Positions 17,629-25,463 of a stretch of 64,000 nt of DNA are shown piece by piece; position 1 is the first letter of the stretch, and every line of letters begins with the position of its first letter. The stretch is from Jatrophihabitans sp. (GTDB lineage: Bacteria > Actinomycetota > Actinomycetes > Mycobacteriales > Jatrophihabitantaceae), in NCBI GenBank assembly GCA_025963285.1, contig JAOPUX010000097.1:1-64000 (forward strand), in the 5' to 3' direction. The position numbers and the translations under genes are program-made. The notes below the pieces were generated by a model. It searched no databases and was not told where the DNA came from. It saw nothing but the letters and a program-made list of their open reading frames with translations.

Positions 17629-17650
17629 AACCTATCGCAGTAGGTTACCT
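17629..17650. promoter_or_regulatory. Candidate FasR operator upstream of fabD
   Basis: AACCTA (17629-17634) and TAGGTT (17641-17646) form a perfect inverted repeat with a six-base spacer, between the end of fasR and fabD. The stretch TCGCAGTAGGTTACCT (17635-17650) recurs, with one base missing, upstream of aceE at 24354-24368. Assignment to FasR is inference. Confidence 0.5.
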
Positions 17651-17673
17651 CTCGGTTTCGGGCACGTGTCCGG

Positions 17674-18828
17674 TCACGGATGCTCGACGGAGCCGAGTAC
17701 GATCGCGACCCGCAGGACGAATGCCCCCCGGCCGTCGGTGGGGATCTCGCCGCAGATCTCGGTGACGCGCCGCAGCCGCGATCGCACCGTGTTGGCGTGC
17801 ACGAAGAGGCTGCGGGCGGTGGCCTCTAGCGCCCCGCCCGCGTCGAGGAAGGTCGTCACCGTCTGCAGCAGCACGTCGCCCGCGGCACGCAGCGGCAGGT
17901 AGACGGTGTTCACGAGCTGCTCGCGGGCGTCGACGTCCCCGAGCAGGGCCCGCTCGGGCAGCAGCTCGTCGGCGGTGACGGGCCGGGGCGCCCCGGGCCA
18001 GGCCGGTACGGCGTGCAGCGCGCTCAGCGCCGCCTGTGTCACGCGGGCGGCGTCGCGCAGCTCCGGGGCGGCCGGACCCACCACCACCGGCCCGGGGCCG
18101 AAGACGGGCAGCAGTTGGGCGGCGATGACACCCGGCTCGGCCGCGCCGCCGACTACCACGACGAGCCGCTCGCCGTGCACGCCCACCATCGCGTCGAGGC
18201 CGAGGCCGCGCACCACGGCGTGCACCACGTGCAGGGTGTCGTCGGGGTTGCCCTCCGGTGGCGAGCCGACCACCGCCGCGATGGGGCCGGCGGCGTTCCA
18301 GCCGAGCGCGGCCAGCTGGCTCGGCAGCGGGTCTCCGATGGCGGTTCCGGTGACGAGGCGGTCGATGACGAGCGCCTCGAGACGGTCGTCCCACGAGCCG
18401 CGGGTCTCGGCGGCCTGGGCGTACACCCGGGCGGCGGCGAAGGCCACCTCCCGGCTGAAGCGCAGCAGCTCCTCGCGGACGTCGCCGGCGTCGTCTCCGG
18501 CGAGCTGCGGGAGGTGGTCCTCCGCGACGGCGATCGCCTGCCGCACCAGGTCGACCGTCTGCGCGAGGGTCACCGAGCGGGCCATCGCACGCGGGGCTGC
18601 GGCAAAGACCTCCCCGGTTAGGCGGAGGACGTCGTCGGGCTGGCGTAGCCAGCCGACATAGGACTGCAGGCCGGCCTGGGCCACGAGCGTGACCCAGGAG
18701 CGCTGGTCGGCGGGCAGCTCGCGGAACCACGGCAGCTCGTCGTCCATCCGGGCGACGCTCTGCGTGGCGAGGCCGCTGACGGCCTGCTCGATCCGGCGGA
18801 TCGTCTCGTCATTGATGCCAGGGCGCAC
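17674..18828 (-). CDS. fasR: PucR-type transcriptional regulator of fatty-acid synthesis, FasR
   Basis: A 384-aa regulator with an N-terminal sensory region (residues 1 to about 165), a GGDEF-like middle and a C-terminal PucR helix-turn-helix (ATARSLFVHANTVRSRLRRVTEICG, around residues 340-364). In Streptomyces and mycobacteria the equivalent gene, directly upstream of fabD, activates the fatty-acid operon, and acyl-CoAs weaken its DNA binding. Position and architecture match. The gap to fabD is 157 bases and holds the inverted repeat at 17629-17646. Start is a GTG at 18828, divergent from the PHP gene with only 32 bases between. Confidence 0.88.
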   Translation of the reverse strand: MRPGINDETIRRIEQAVSGLATQSVARMDDELPWFRELPADQRSWVTLVAQAGLQSYVGWLRQPDDVLRLTGEVFAAAPRAMARSVTLAQTVDLVRQAIAVAEDHLPQLAGDDAGDVREELLRFSREVAFAAARVYAQAAETRGSWDDRLEALVIDRLVTGTAIGDPLPSQLAALGWNAAGPIAAVVGSPPEGNPDDTLHVVHAVVRGLGLDAMVGVHGERLVVVVGGAAEPGVIAAQLLPVFGPGPVVVGPAAPELRDAARVTQAALSALHAVPAWPGAPRPVTADELLPERALLGDVDAREQLVNTVYLPLRAAGDVLLQTVTTFLDAGGALEATARSLFVHANTVRSRLRRVTEICGEIPTDGRGAFVLRVAIVLGSVEHP

Positions 18829-18847
18829 GCTGCCAGCCTGCCACGGC

Positions 18848-18853
18848 TACGTT
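18848..18853 (+). promoter_or_regulatory. Probable -10 element for a leaderless PHP gene transcript
   Basis: TACGTT ends seven bases before the GTG at 18861. There is no Shine-Dalgarno in the 32-base divergent gap. Confidence 0.4.
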
Positions 18854-18860
18854 TAGTTGC

Positions 18861-19928
18861 GTGCCGTCCTCTCGAGACCCGGTTGCCGACCTGCGCCAGA
18901 TCGCGTTCCTGCTGGAGCGCGCCGGGGAGCCGTCCTTCCGGGTGAAGGCCTTCCGCAAGGCCGCGGCGACGATCGAGGCACTGCCCGCCGACGAGCTTGC
19001 CGAGCGCGCCGCGGCGGGCACGCTGTCGAAGCTGCCCGGCATCGGCGAGGTCACCGCACGCTGCGTCACCGAGTCCCTGAACGGCGAGGAGCCGGTCTAC
19101 CTGCGCCGCCAGCTCGCCACCGAGGACAAGCCGATCGACGAGGCCACGGCCGCGATCCGGGCCGCCCTGCTCGGCGACTGCCACACCCACTCGGACTGGT
19201 CCGACGGCGGCTCCCCGATCCGCGAGATGGCCCTGGCCGGACGCAGCCTCGGCCATGAGTACCTGGTGCTCACCGACCACTCGCCGCGGCTGCGGGTGGC
19301 CAACGGGCTGAGCGCCGAGCGGCTGGAGCAGCAGCTCGACGTCGTGGCGGCGCTGAACGAGGAGTTCGCCGCCGAGGCGGCGTCCGGGACGGCTCCGGAA
19401 TTCCGCATCCTCACCGGCATCGAGGTCGACATCAACGAGGACGGCACGCTCGACCAGCTGCCTTCGTTACTCGCCCGGTTGGACGTCGTCGTGGCGAGCG
19501 TGCACTCGAAGCTGCGGATGCCCTCGGCGGAGATGACGCCCCGGATGATCGCGGCGATCTCCAACCCGCACACCGACATCCTCGGGCACTGCACGGGGCG
19601 GCTCGTGACGGGCGAGCGCGGCACGCGGCCGCCGTCGGAGTTCGAGGCCGACCTGGTCTTCGCAGCCTGCCAGCAGTTCGGGGTGGCGGTGGAGATCAAC
19701 TCCCGGCACGAGCGGCTGGACCCGCCCAAGCGCCTGCTGCGGCTAGCCGTGGAGTCCGGTTGCCTCTTCTCGATCGACACCGACGCCCACGCACCCGGCC
19801 AGCTCGACTGGCAGGTCAACGGCGCCGAACGGGCCGCGCGCTGCGGCGTCGACCCGGCCTCGATCGTCAACACCTGGGCGGCCGCGGACCTGCTGGGCTG
19901 GGCCGGGGATCACTCGGTCCGGCCATGA
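18861..19928 (+). CDS. PHP-domain phosphoesterase with N-terminal helix-hairpin-helix (PolX-derived)
   Basis: A 355-aa protein. Residues 1 to about 100 contain the Pol-beta-like 8-kDa/HhH module (FRVKAFRKAAATIEALP, then LSKLPGIGEVTARCV). Residues about 105-350 are a PHP metal-dependent phosphoesterase: GDCHTHSDWSDG, VLTDHSPR, GIEVDI, VASVHS, GHCTGR, INSRHERLDP and SIDTDAHA supply the metal-binding His/Asp/Glu set. This equals bacterial PolX without its polymerase palm, so a DNA-repair or nucleotide 3'-phosphoesterase role is likely; the substrate is unknown. It overlaps the pirin gene by four bases. Confidence 0.85.
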   Translation: MPSSRDPVADLRQIAFLLERAGEPSFRVKAFRKAAATIEALPADELAERAAAGTLSKLPGIGEVTARCVTESLNGEEPVYLRRQLATEDKPIDEATAAIRAALLGDCHTHSDWSDGGSPIREMALAGRSLGHEYLVLTDHSPRLRVANGLSAERLEQQLDVVAALNEEFAAEAASGTAPEFRILTGIEVDINEDGTLDQLPSLLARLDVVVASVHSKLRMPSAEMTPRMIAAISNPHTDILGHCTGRLVTGERGTRPPSEFEADLVFAACQQFGVAVEINSRHERLDPPKRLLRLAVESGCLFSIDTDAHAPGQLDWQVNGAERAARCGVDPASIVNTWAAADLLGWAGDHSVRP

Positions 19929-20479
19929 GGCTGCTGCGCGCCGCCGATCGCTACGTCGTCGATCAGCCGGGCATCCGCAGCTGGCACTGCTTCTCCGCCG
20001 GTGCCCACTACGACCCGGCCAACCTCTCCTTCGGTCCGCTGCTCGGGGTGGACGAGCACCTGGTCGATCCCGGTGCCGGCTTCGAGGACCACGCGCACCG
20101 GGGGGTCGACATCGTCAGCGTGGTGCTGGCCGGTGCGCTCTCCCACCGCAGCGGCTCCGTGGAGCGGGTGGTGCGGGCGGGGGAGACCCTGCTCCAGCGG
20201 ACCGGGGACGGCATCCGGCACACCGAGCGCAACGCGTCGGCCACCGAGCCGCTGCGCCTGCTCCAGCTGACGTCGCTGCCTGAGTCGACCGTGGTCTCGG
20301 TGGTCTCGGGCGGCCACCGCTTCCACGACCCGTGGCTGCACCTCTTCGTCGCGGCGGGGGAGTGGCGGGTGGGTGACGTGGCGCTGCACCCCGGAGATTC
20401 GCTGCGTGCCGAGGAGCCCGTGGGCGTGGTCGCGGAGGTGGTCGTCGCTGGTTCGCTGGTGGTCGCTGCGGCTAGCTAG
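19925..20479 (+). CDS. Pirin-family cupin protein
   Basis: A 184-aa bicupin-like protein. The block DPGAGFEDHAHRGVDIVSVVLAGALSHR is the pirin N-terminal metal/cupin motif (PHxHRGxE...VLEGxxxHxDS), and HTERNASATEPLRLLQL follows the usual HSE pattern. It is shorter than typical pirins (about 230-290 aa), resembling YhhW-type proteins with a reduced second cupin. Some relatives act as quercetinase; function here is unknown. The ATG overlaps the PHP stop, so the two are co-expressed. Confidence 0.82.
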   Translation: MRLLRAADRYVVDQPGIRSWHCFSAGAHYDPANLSFGPLLGVDEHLVDPGAGFEDHAHRGVDIVSVVLAGALSHRSGSVERVVRAGETLLQRTGDGIRHTERNASATEPLRLLQLTSLPESTVVSVVSGGHRFHDPWLHLFVAAGEWRVGDVALHPGDSLRAEEPVGVVAEVVVAGSLVVAAAS

Positions 20480-20549
20480 TTGCGCCTCCGGTGTCCCGGC
20501 CCCGAGATCGCGACTCGATCGCGCCACAAGATCAAGTCTGGACGGGTCT

Positions 20550-20555
20550 TAGAGT
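20550..20555 (+). promoter_or_regulatory. Probable -10 element for a leaderless aldo/keto reductase transcript
   Basis: TAGAGT ends six bases before the ATG at 20562, and no ribosome-binding site is present. Confidence 0.4.
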
Positions 20556-20561
20556 GGTCGT

Positions 20562-21515
20562 ATGGAGACAGTGGATCTTGGTGGACTGACCGTGTCGGCG
20601 CAGGGCCTGGGCTGCATGGGGATGAGCGAGTGGTACGGCGTGGCCGACTGGGACGAGTCGGTGGCCACGATCCACCGCGCGCTGGAGCTCGGGGTGACGT
20701 TCATCGACACCGCCGACGTCTACGGTGCCGGCCACAACGAGGTGCTCGTCGGACGCGCCCTGCACGACCGCCGCGACGGCGTGCAGCTGGCCACGAAGTT
20801 CGGCATCGACCGCAGCGGAGGTGACGCCGCGCGGGTGATCCGGGGCGAAGCCGGCTACGTGAAGCGTTCCTGCGAGTCGTCGTTGCTGCGCCTCGGCGTC
20901 GACCAGATCGACCTCTACTACCTGCACCGGCCGCCGCAGACCGCTGAGATCGAGGAGACCGTCGGTGCGATGGCCGAGCTCGTCGCCGAGGGCAAGGTCC
21001 GCTATCTGGGCCTCTCCGAGGTCGATGAGGCGCTGCTGCGCCGCGCTCACGCGGTGCACCCGATCGCGGCGGTGCAGAGCGAGTACTCGATCTTCACCCG
21101 TGACCCCGAGACGACGGTGCTGCCCGCGCTGCGCGAGCTCGGCATCGGCCTGGTGCCGTACTCGCCGCTGGGCCGTGGGTTCCTCACCAACACCGTCGAC
21201 CGCACCAACCTCGGCACCGGGGACTTCCGCGCCCGTAACCCGCGCTGGGCCGGCGACGCCGGTGACGCCAACCAGCGCATCGTCGACGCCGTCGCAGCGG
21301 TGGCCGATGCTCGTGGCGTCGCGCCGGCGCAGATCGCGCTCGCCTGGGTCCACGCGCAGGCCGGCCGTCTCGACATCCCGCTGGCCCCGATCCCCGGCAC
21401 GAAGCGGATCAAGTGGCTGGAGCAGAACGTCGCCGCCCTCGACATCACCCTCACCGAGGACGAGTTCGCCCAACTTGATGCCCTCGGCGATCAGGTCGTC
21501 GGCCAGCGCTACTGA
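20562..21515 (+). CDS. Aldo/keto reductase
   Basis: A 317-aa NADPH-dependent oxidoreductase with an (alpha/beta)8 barrel. The catalytic tetrad is visible: Asp49 and Tyr54 (FIDTADVYG), Lys79 (LATKFG) and His122 (YYLHRPP). The end of the barrel carries IPGTKRIKWLEQN, the cofactor-phosphate site. It belongs to the AKR13/YajO-like group that reduces aldehydes; the physiological substrate is unknown. It stands alone, converging on aceE with a weak hairpin between. Confidence 0.92.
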   Translation: METVDLGGLTVSAQGLGCMGMSEWYGVADWDESVATIHRALELGVTFIDTADVYGAGHNEVLVGRALHDRRDGVQLATKFGIDRSGGDAARVIRGEAGYVKRSCESSLLRLGVDQIDLYYLHRPPQTAEIEETVGAMAELVAEGKVRYLGLSEVDEALLRRAHAVHPIAAVQSEYSIFTRDPETTVLPALRELGIGLVPYSPLGRGFLTNTVDRTNLGTGDFRARNPRWAGDAGDANQRIVDAVAAVADARGVAPAQIALAWVHAQAGRLDIPLAPIPGTKRIKWLEQNVAALDITLTEDEFAQLDALGDQVVGQRY

Positions 21516-21537
21516 GGCCCGTTCGCTAGTACGGACC
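21516..21537. terminator. Hairpin between convergent aldo/keto reductase gene and aceE
   Basis: GGCCCGT (21516-21522) pairs with ACGGACC (21531-21537) at six of seven positions around an eight-base loop, between two convergent stop codons. Confidence 0.4.
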
Positions 21538-21554
21538 TACGCGGTTGCCGGGTC

Positions 21555-24302
21555 TCAGCTGTCCCCGCCGATCGTCCCGTGGCCGGCGGCGTTGACGTCG
21601 TTGAGCCGGTAGCGCTCCAGGGCCTCACGCGGCGTCTCGGCCTTCACCTCGCCGCGACGGGCCAGCTGCTGCAGCACGGCGACGACGATCGACTGGGCGT
21701 CGATGTGGAAGAAGCGACGCGCCGCACCGCGGGTGTCGGCGAAGCCGAAGCCGTCGGTGCCCAGCGAGGTGTAGTCGTTCGGCACCCACCGGCTGATCTG
21801 GTCCGGTACCGCGCGCATGTAGTCCGACACCGCCACCACGGGCCCCTTCGTGTCGGCCAGCGCGGTCGTGATGAAGGGCTCGCGGGCCGTCTCCGGGCTG
21901 AGCAGCGAGTCGGACTCGCACTCGATGGCGTCGCGGCGCAGCTCGTTCCAGGAGGTCACCGACCAGACGTCGGCGTCGACTCCCCACTCCTCGCCCAGCA
22001 GCCGCTGCGCCTCGAGCGCCCACGGCAGCGCCACACCGCTGGCCAGGATCTGCGACTGCGGCCGGCCCGCGGTGCCCAGCGCGGGGGAGTAGCGGTAGAT
22101 GCCGCGCAGCAGCGCCTGCACATCGAGGTCCGCGGGCTCGGCCGGCTGGCTGATCGGCTCGTTGTAGACCGTCAGGTAGTAGAAGACGTCCCGGTCGGAG
22201 ATCGGTGCGCTATAGGCCCCGACGCCGTACATCCGCTCCAGCCCGGCCCGGACGATGTGGGCCACCTCGAAGGAGAACGCCGGGTCGTAGGCCACGCAGG
22301 CCGGGTTGGTGGAGGCGAGCAGCGGGGAGTGCCCGTCGGCGTGCTGCAGCCCCTCACCGGTGAGCGTGGTGCGCCCGGCAGTCGCGCCGAGGACGAAGCC
22401 GCGACCCAGCTGGTCGGCGAACTGCCAGAACTGGTCACCCGTGCGCTGGAACCCGAACATCGAGTAGAAGATGTAGAACGGGATCATCGGCGTCGCGTGG
22501 GTGGCGTAGGCAGTACCGGCCGCGATCAGCGAAGCCGTCGAACCCGCTTCGGAGATGCCCTCGTGCAGGATCTGCCCGGTGGTCGACTCCTTGTAGGACA
22601 GCAGCAGCTCGCGGTCGACGGCCTCGTACTCCTGGCCGTGCGGGGAGTAGATCTTGGCCGTCGGGAAGATCGCGTCGAGGCCGAAGGTGCGGGCCTCGTC
22701 CGGAATGATCGGGACGAACCGCTTGCCGATCTCCTTGTCCTTCATCAGGTCCTTGAAGAGCCGCACGACGGCCATGGTGGTGGCCACCTGCTGCTTGCCG
22801 GAGCCGCCCCGCATCTCGGCGTAGGCGCCCTCGCCGGGGAGCGTCAGCGGCTTGGCCCGCACCACGCGCTTCGGTGAGGCGCCACCGAGGGCCGCGCGCC
22901 GCTCCTTCATGTACTGGATCTCGTCGGACTTCTCGCCCGGGTGGTAGTACGGCGGCAGGTCCGCGGCGAGTGCCTCGTCGCTGATCGGCAGGTAGAGGCG
23001 GTCGCGGAAGGCCTTCAGGTCGGCCTTCGTCAGCTTCTTCATCTGGTGGGTGGCGTTGCGCCCCTCGAACGACTCCAGCGTCCAGCCCTTGATCGTCTTG
23101 GCGAGGATCACCGTGGGCTGCCCGACGTGCGCCCGCGCCGACTCGAAGGCGGCGTAGACCTTGCGGTAGTCGTGGCCGCCGCGGGGCAGCTTCTGCAGGG
23201 CCTCGTCGCTGAGGTCCTCGACCATCTTGCGCAGCCGCGGGTCGCCGCCGAAGAAGTGCTCGCGGGTGTAGGCGCCGCTCTCCACGGAGTAGGTCTGGTA
23301 CTGCCCGTCCGGCGTGATGTTCATCTGGTTCACCAGCACGCCGTCGCCGTCCTTGGCGAGCAGGGCGTCCCATTCACGCCCCCACACGACCTTGATGACG
23401 TTCCACCCGGCGCCGCGGAAGTACGACTCAAGCTCCTGGATGATCTTGCCGTTGCCGCGTACCGGGCCGTCCAGTCGCTGCAGGTTGCAGTTGATGACGA
23501 AGGTGAGGTTGTCGAGCTCCTCGCGGGCGGCCAGGCCGATGGCGCCGAGGGACTCGACCTCGTCCATCTCGCCGTCGCCGAGGAAGGCCCAGACGTGCGA
23601 ATTGGACGTGTCGGCGAGCCCACGGGCGTTCAGGTAGCGGTTGAAGCGGGCCTGGTAAATGGCGCCGATCGGACCCAGACCCATGGAGACGGTTGGAAAC
23701 TCCCAGAACTCGGGCATAAGACGGGGGTGCGGATACGACGACAGCCCGAGCGGGGCGCGGGACTTCTCCTGCCGGAACCCATCCAGGTGCGCCTCGGTGA
23801 GGCGACCCTCCAGGAAGGCGCGGGCGTAGATCCCGGGCGCGGCGTGACCCTGGAAGTAGAGCTGGTCGCCCATGCCGGTGGCGAGGTCCTTGCCGCGGAA
23901 GAAGTGGTTGTAGCCGACCTCGTACAGCGAGGCGGCGCTCGCGTAGGTGGCGATGTGCCCGCCTACGCCCACGGACTTGTTCGCGCGCGACACCATGATC
24001 GCGGCGTTCCACCGGATGTAGGCCCGGATCCGTCGCTCGATGTCCTCGTCCCCCGGGAACCACGGCTCTCGCTCGGGCGGGATGGTGTTGATGTAGTCGG
24101 TACTCCGCAGCGCGGGCACGCCGACCTGCCGCTCCCGGGCCCGTTCGAGCAGGCGGAGCATCAGGAAGCGGGCCCGTTGTCGCCCGTCGGAGTCGATGGC
24201 GGCGTCGAGGGACTCGACCCACTCCCGAGTCTCGTCCGGATCGATGTCCGGCAACTGGTTGGCGAGGCCGTCAGTGATGATGTTGAACCGATCGCGAGTC
24301 AC
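21555..24302 (-). CDS. aceE: Pyruvate dehydrogenase E1 component, homodimeric
   Basis: Thiamine-diphosphate enzyme of 915 aa that decarboxylates pyruvate and feeds acetyl groups to the E2 of the pyruvate dehydrogenase complex. Recognisable blocks are [22 protein letters not shown], the ThDP motif with GDGEMDE, the [16 protein letters not shown] loop and [19 protein letters not shown]. Full family length. The start is a GTG at 24302 with only a weak ribosome-binding site. As in Mycobacterium, DUF3052 and ahpE diverge from it. A motif shared with the fabD promoter lies 52-66 bases upstream of the start. Confidence 0.96.
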   Translation of the reverse strand: MTRDRFNIITDGLANQLPDIDPDETREWVESLDAAIDSDGRQRARFLMLRLLERARERQVGVPALRSTDYINTIPPEREPWFPGDEDIERRIRAYIRWNAAIMVSRANKSVGVGGHIATYASAASLYEVGYNHFFRGKDLATGMGDQLYFQGHAAPGIYARAFLEGRLTEAHLDGFRQEKSRAPLGLSSYPHPRLMPEFWEFPTVSMGLGPIGAIYQARFNRYLNARGLADTSNSHVWAFLGDGEMDEVESLGAIGLAAREELDNLTFVINCNLQRLDGPVRGNGKIIQELESYFRGAGWNVIKVVWGREWDALLAKDGDGVLVNQMNITPDGQYQTYSVESGAYTREHFFGGDPRLRKMVEDLSDEALQKLPRGGHDYRKVYAAFESARAHVGQPTVILAKTIKGWTLESFEGRNATHQMKKLTKADLKAFRDRLYLPISDEALAADLPPYYHPGEKSDEIQYMKERRAALGGASPKRVVRAKPLTLPGEGAYAEMRGGSGKQQVATTMAVVRLFKDLMKDKEIGKRFVPIIPDEARTFGLDAIFPTAKIYSPHGQEYEAVDRELLLSYKESTTGQILHEGISEAGSTASLIAAGTAYATHATPMIPFYIFYSMFGFQRTGDQFWQFADQLGRGFVLGATAGRTTLTGEGLQHADGHSPLLASTNPACVAYDPAFSFEVAHIVRAGLERMYGVGAYSAPISDRDVFYYLTVYNEPISQPAEPADLDVQALLRGIYRYSPALGTAGRPQSQILASGVALPWALEAQRLLGEEWGVDADVWSVTSWNELRRDAIECESDSLLSPETAREPFITTALADTKGPVVAVSDYMRAVPDQISRWVPNDYTSLGTDGFGFADTRGAARRFFHIDAQSIVVAVLQQLARRGEVKAETPREALERYRLNDVNAAGHGTIGGDS

Positions 24303-24349
24303 GTTGTCCAGTGAACACCTTCGCGAACGGATAGGGTCGGTTCACTACT

Positions 24350-24368
24350 TACTTCGCAGTAGGTACCT
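24350..24368. promoter_or_regulatory. Candidate FasR-type site between aceE and the DUF3052 gene
   Basis: TCGCAGTAGGTACCT (24354-24368) equals the fabD upstream sequence at 17635-17650 except for one missing T. TACT-TCGC-AGTA (24350-24361) is a small perfect dyad. It could control aceE, the divergent operon, or both. Confidence 0.45.
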
Positions 24369-24404
24369 TGCCAGCACCACGAGTCCCCCAGGAGGATGTC
24401 AGTC

Positions 24405-24839
24405 GTGAGCACCAGCCCCTCGTCCTCAAGCGGACAAGGCGTGGCCGAGAGCATGGGCCTCAAACCGGCCATGATCGTCATGGAGATCGGCTACGACGAC
24501 GACGTCGACCCTGAGCTGCGCGACCTCATCGAGGAGCAGACCGGCGAAGAGCTGGTGGACGAGGACTCCGACGAGGTCGTCGATGTGGTGCTGCTCTGGT
24601 ACCGCGAGGACGACGGCGACCTCACCGACACCCTGGTCGACGCGGTCGGCCCGCTCGCCGACGACGGAATGATCTGGCTGCTGACCCCCAAGCGCGGGCG
24701 CGGCGGGTACGTCGAGCCGTCCGACATCAGCGAGGCGGCCTCGGTGGCTGGCCTGTCCCAGACGACGGTCCGTACTGTGAGTGCCGAGTGGGCGGGTACC
24801 CGTCTGGTCGGTCGCAAGTCCGGAGGCAGCAAGCGATGA
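24405..24839 (+). CDS. DUF3052 protein, conserved in actinobacteria
   Basis: A 144-aa acidic protein of the DUF3052 family (GLKPAMIVMEIGYDDDVDPELR, LLWYREDDGDLTDTLVDA, LTPKRGRGGYVEPSDISEAA). The equivalent in M. tuberculosis is Rv2239c, between ahpE and aceE. Function unknown. I prefer the GTG at 24405, because a perfect AGGAGG (24390-24395) ends nine bases before it; the in-frame ATG at 24396 touches the AGGAGG and could not use it. Its end overlaps ahpE by four bases (ATGA). Confidence 0.88.
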   Translation: MSTSPSSSSGQGVAESMGLKPAMIVMEIGYDDDVDPELRDLIEEQTGEELVDEDSDEVVDVVLLWYREDDGDLTDTLVDAVGPLADDGMIWLLTPKRGRGGYVEPSDISEAASVAGLSQTTVRTVSAEWAGTRLVGRKSGGSKR

Positions 24840-25291
24840 TCGAAGTCGGCCAAGAGGCCCCTGACTTCACCCTGCGTGACCAGAACAACGAAGAGGTCAC
24901 CCTCTCCTCGTTCCGGGGCGACCAGGCCGTGCTCCTGATCTTCTACCCGCTGGCCTTCACCGGCATCTGCACCGGCGAACTCTGCGTGGTGCGTGACGAC
25001 CTCAGCACCTTCCAGAACGACGACGTCCAGGTCATGACGATCAGCGTCGACTCCGTCTACTCGCACAAGATCTTCAGCGAGAAGGAGGGCTACGACTTCC
25101 CGCTGCTGTCGGACTTCTGGCCGCACGGGGGAGTCGCCCAGGCCTACGGCGTCTTCAACGACGTCACCGGCTTCTCCAACCGCGGCACGTTCCTGGTGGA
25201 CAAGGACGGCATCGTCCGCTTCGCCGAACTCAACGGCCCTGGCGAGGGCCGCGACCCCGACGACTGGCGCACCGCGATCAAGGCGCTGTAA
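24836..25291 (+). CDS. ahpE: Peroxiredoxin AhpE/Bcp-type
   Basis: A 151-aa thioredoxin-fold peroxidase that reduces hydroperoxides. Peroxidatic Cys45 lies in PLAFTGICTGELC. The late block FPLLSDFWPHGGVAQAYGVF closely matches AhpE of mycobacteria (Rv2238c). M. tuberculosis AhpE is a one-Cys enzyme with Asp at residue 50 as I recall it, but here Cys50 gives the Cys45/Cys50 spacing of E. coli Bcp, so an intramolecular disulfide is possible. Start overlaps the DUF3052 stop (ATGA), and GGAGG lies ten bases upstream. Confidence 0.92.
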   Translation: MIEVGQEAPDFTLRDQNNEEVTLSSFRGDQAVLLIFYPLAFTGICTGELCVVRDDLSTFQNDDVQVMTISVDSVYSHKIFSEKEGYDFPLLSDFWPHGGVAQAYGVFNDVTGFSNRGTFLVDKDGIVRFAELNGPGEGRDPDDWRTAIKAL

Positions 25292-25304
25292 CCCACGATT
25301 CGCG

Positions 25305-25378
25305 TGCCCCCGGACGGATTCGAACCGCCGGCATCCGCCGTGTAAAGGCGGCGCTCTAACCAGCTGAGCTACAGGGGC
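25305..25378 (-). tRNA. tRNA-Val (anticodon TAC)
   Basis: A 74-nt cloverleaf reads from 25378 to 25305: acceptor GCCCCTG/CGGGGGC, D arm GCTC...GAGC, anticodon stem CCGCC/GGCGG with loop TTTACAC (anticodon TAC), and T arm GGCGG-TTCGAAT-CCGTC. The discriminator is A73. The CCA end is not encoded, as is common in actinobacteria. It ends 13 bases from the ahpE stop. Confidence 0.97.
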
Positions 25379-25463
25379 CAACCGGGAGAATCTACCCGAC
25401 TGCAGCCCCGGCTCACTCCTCCCGGTGGTTGCACCGTGTCCGGCCTGCCACCCCGGCGGATCG

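Noticed and set aside
25305-25378. tRNA-Val as an integration site of a mobile element
   Set aside because: No direct repeat of the tRNA 3' end, integrase or change in gene style was seen on either side.
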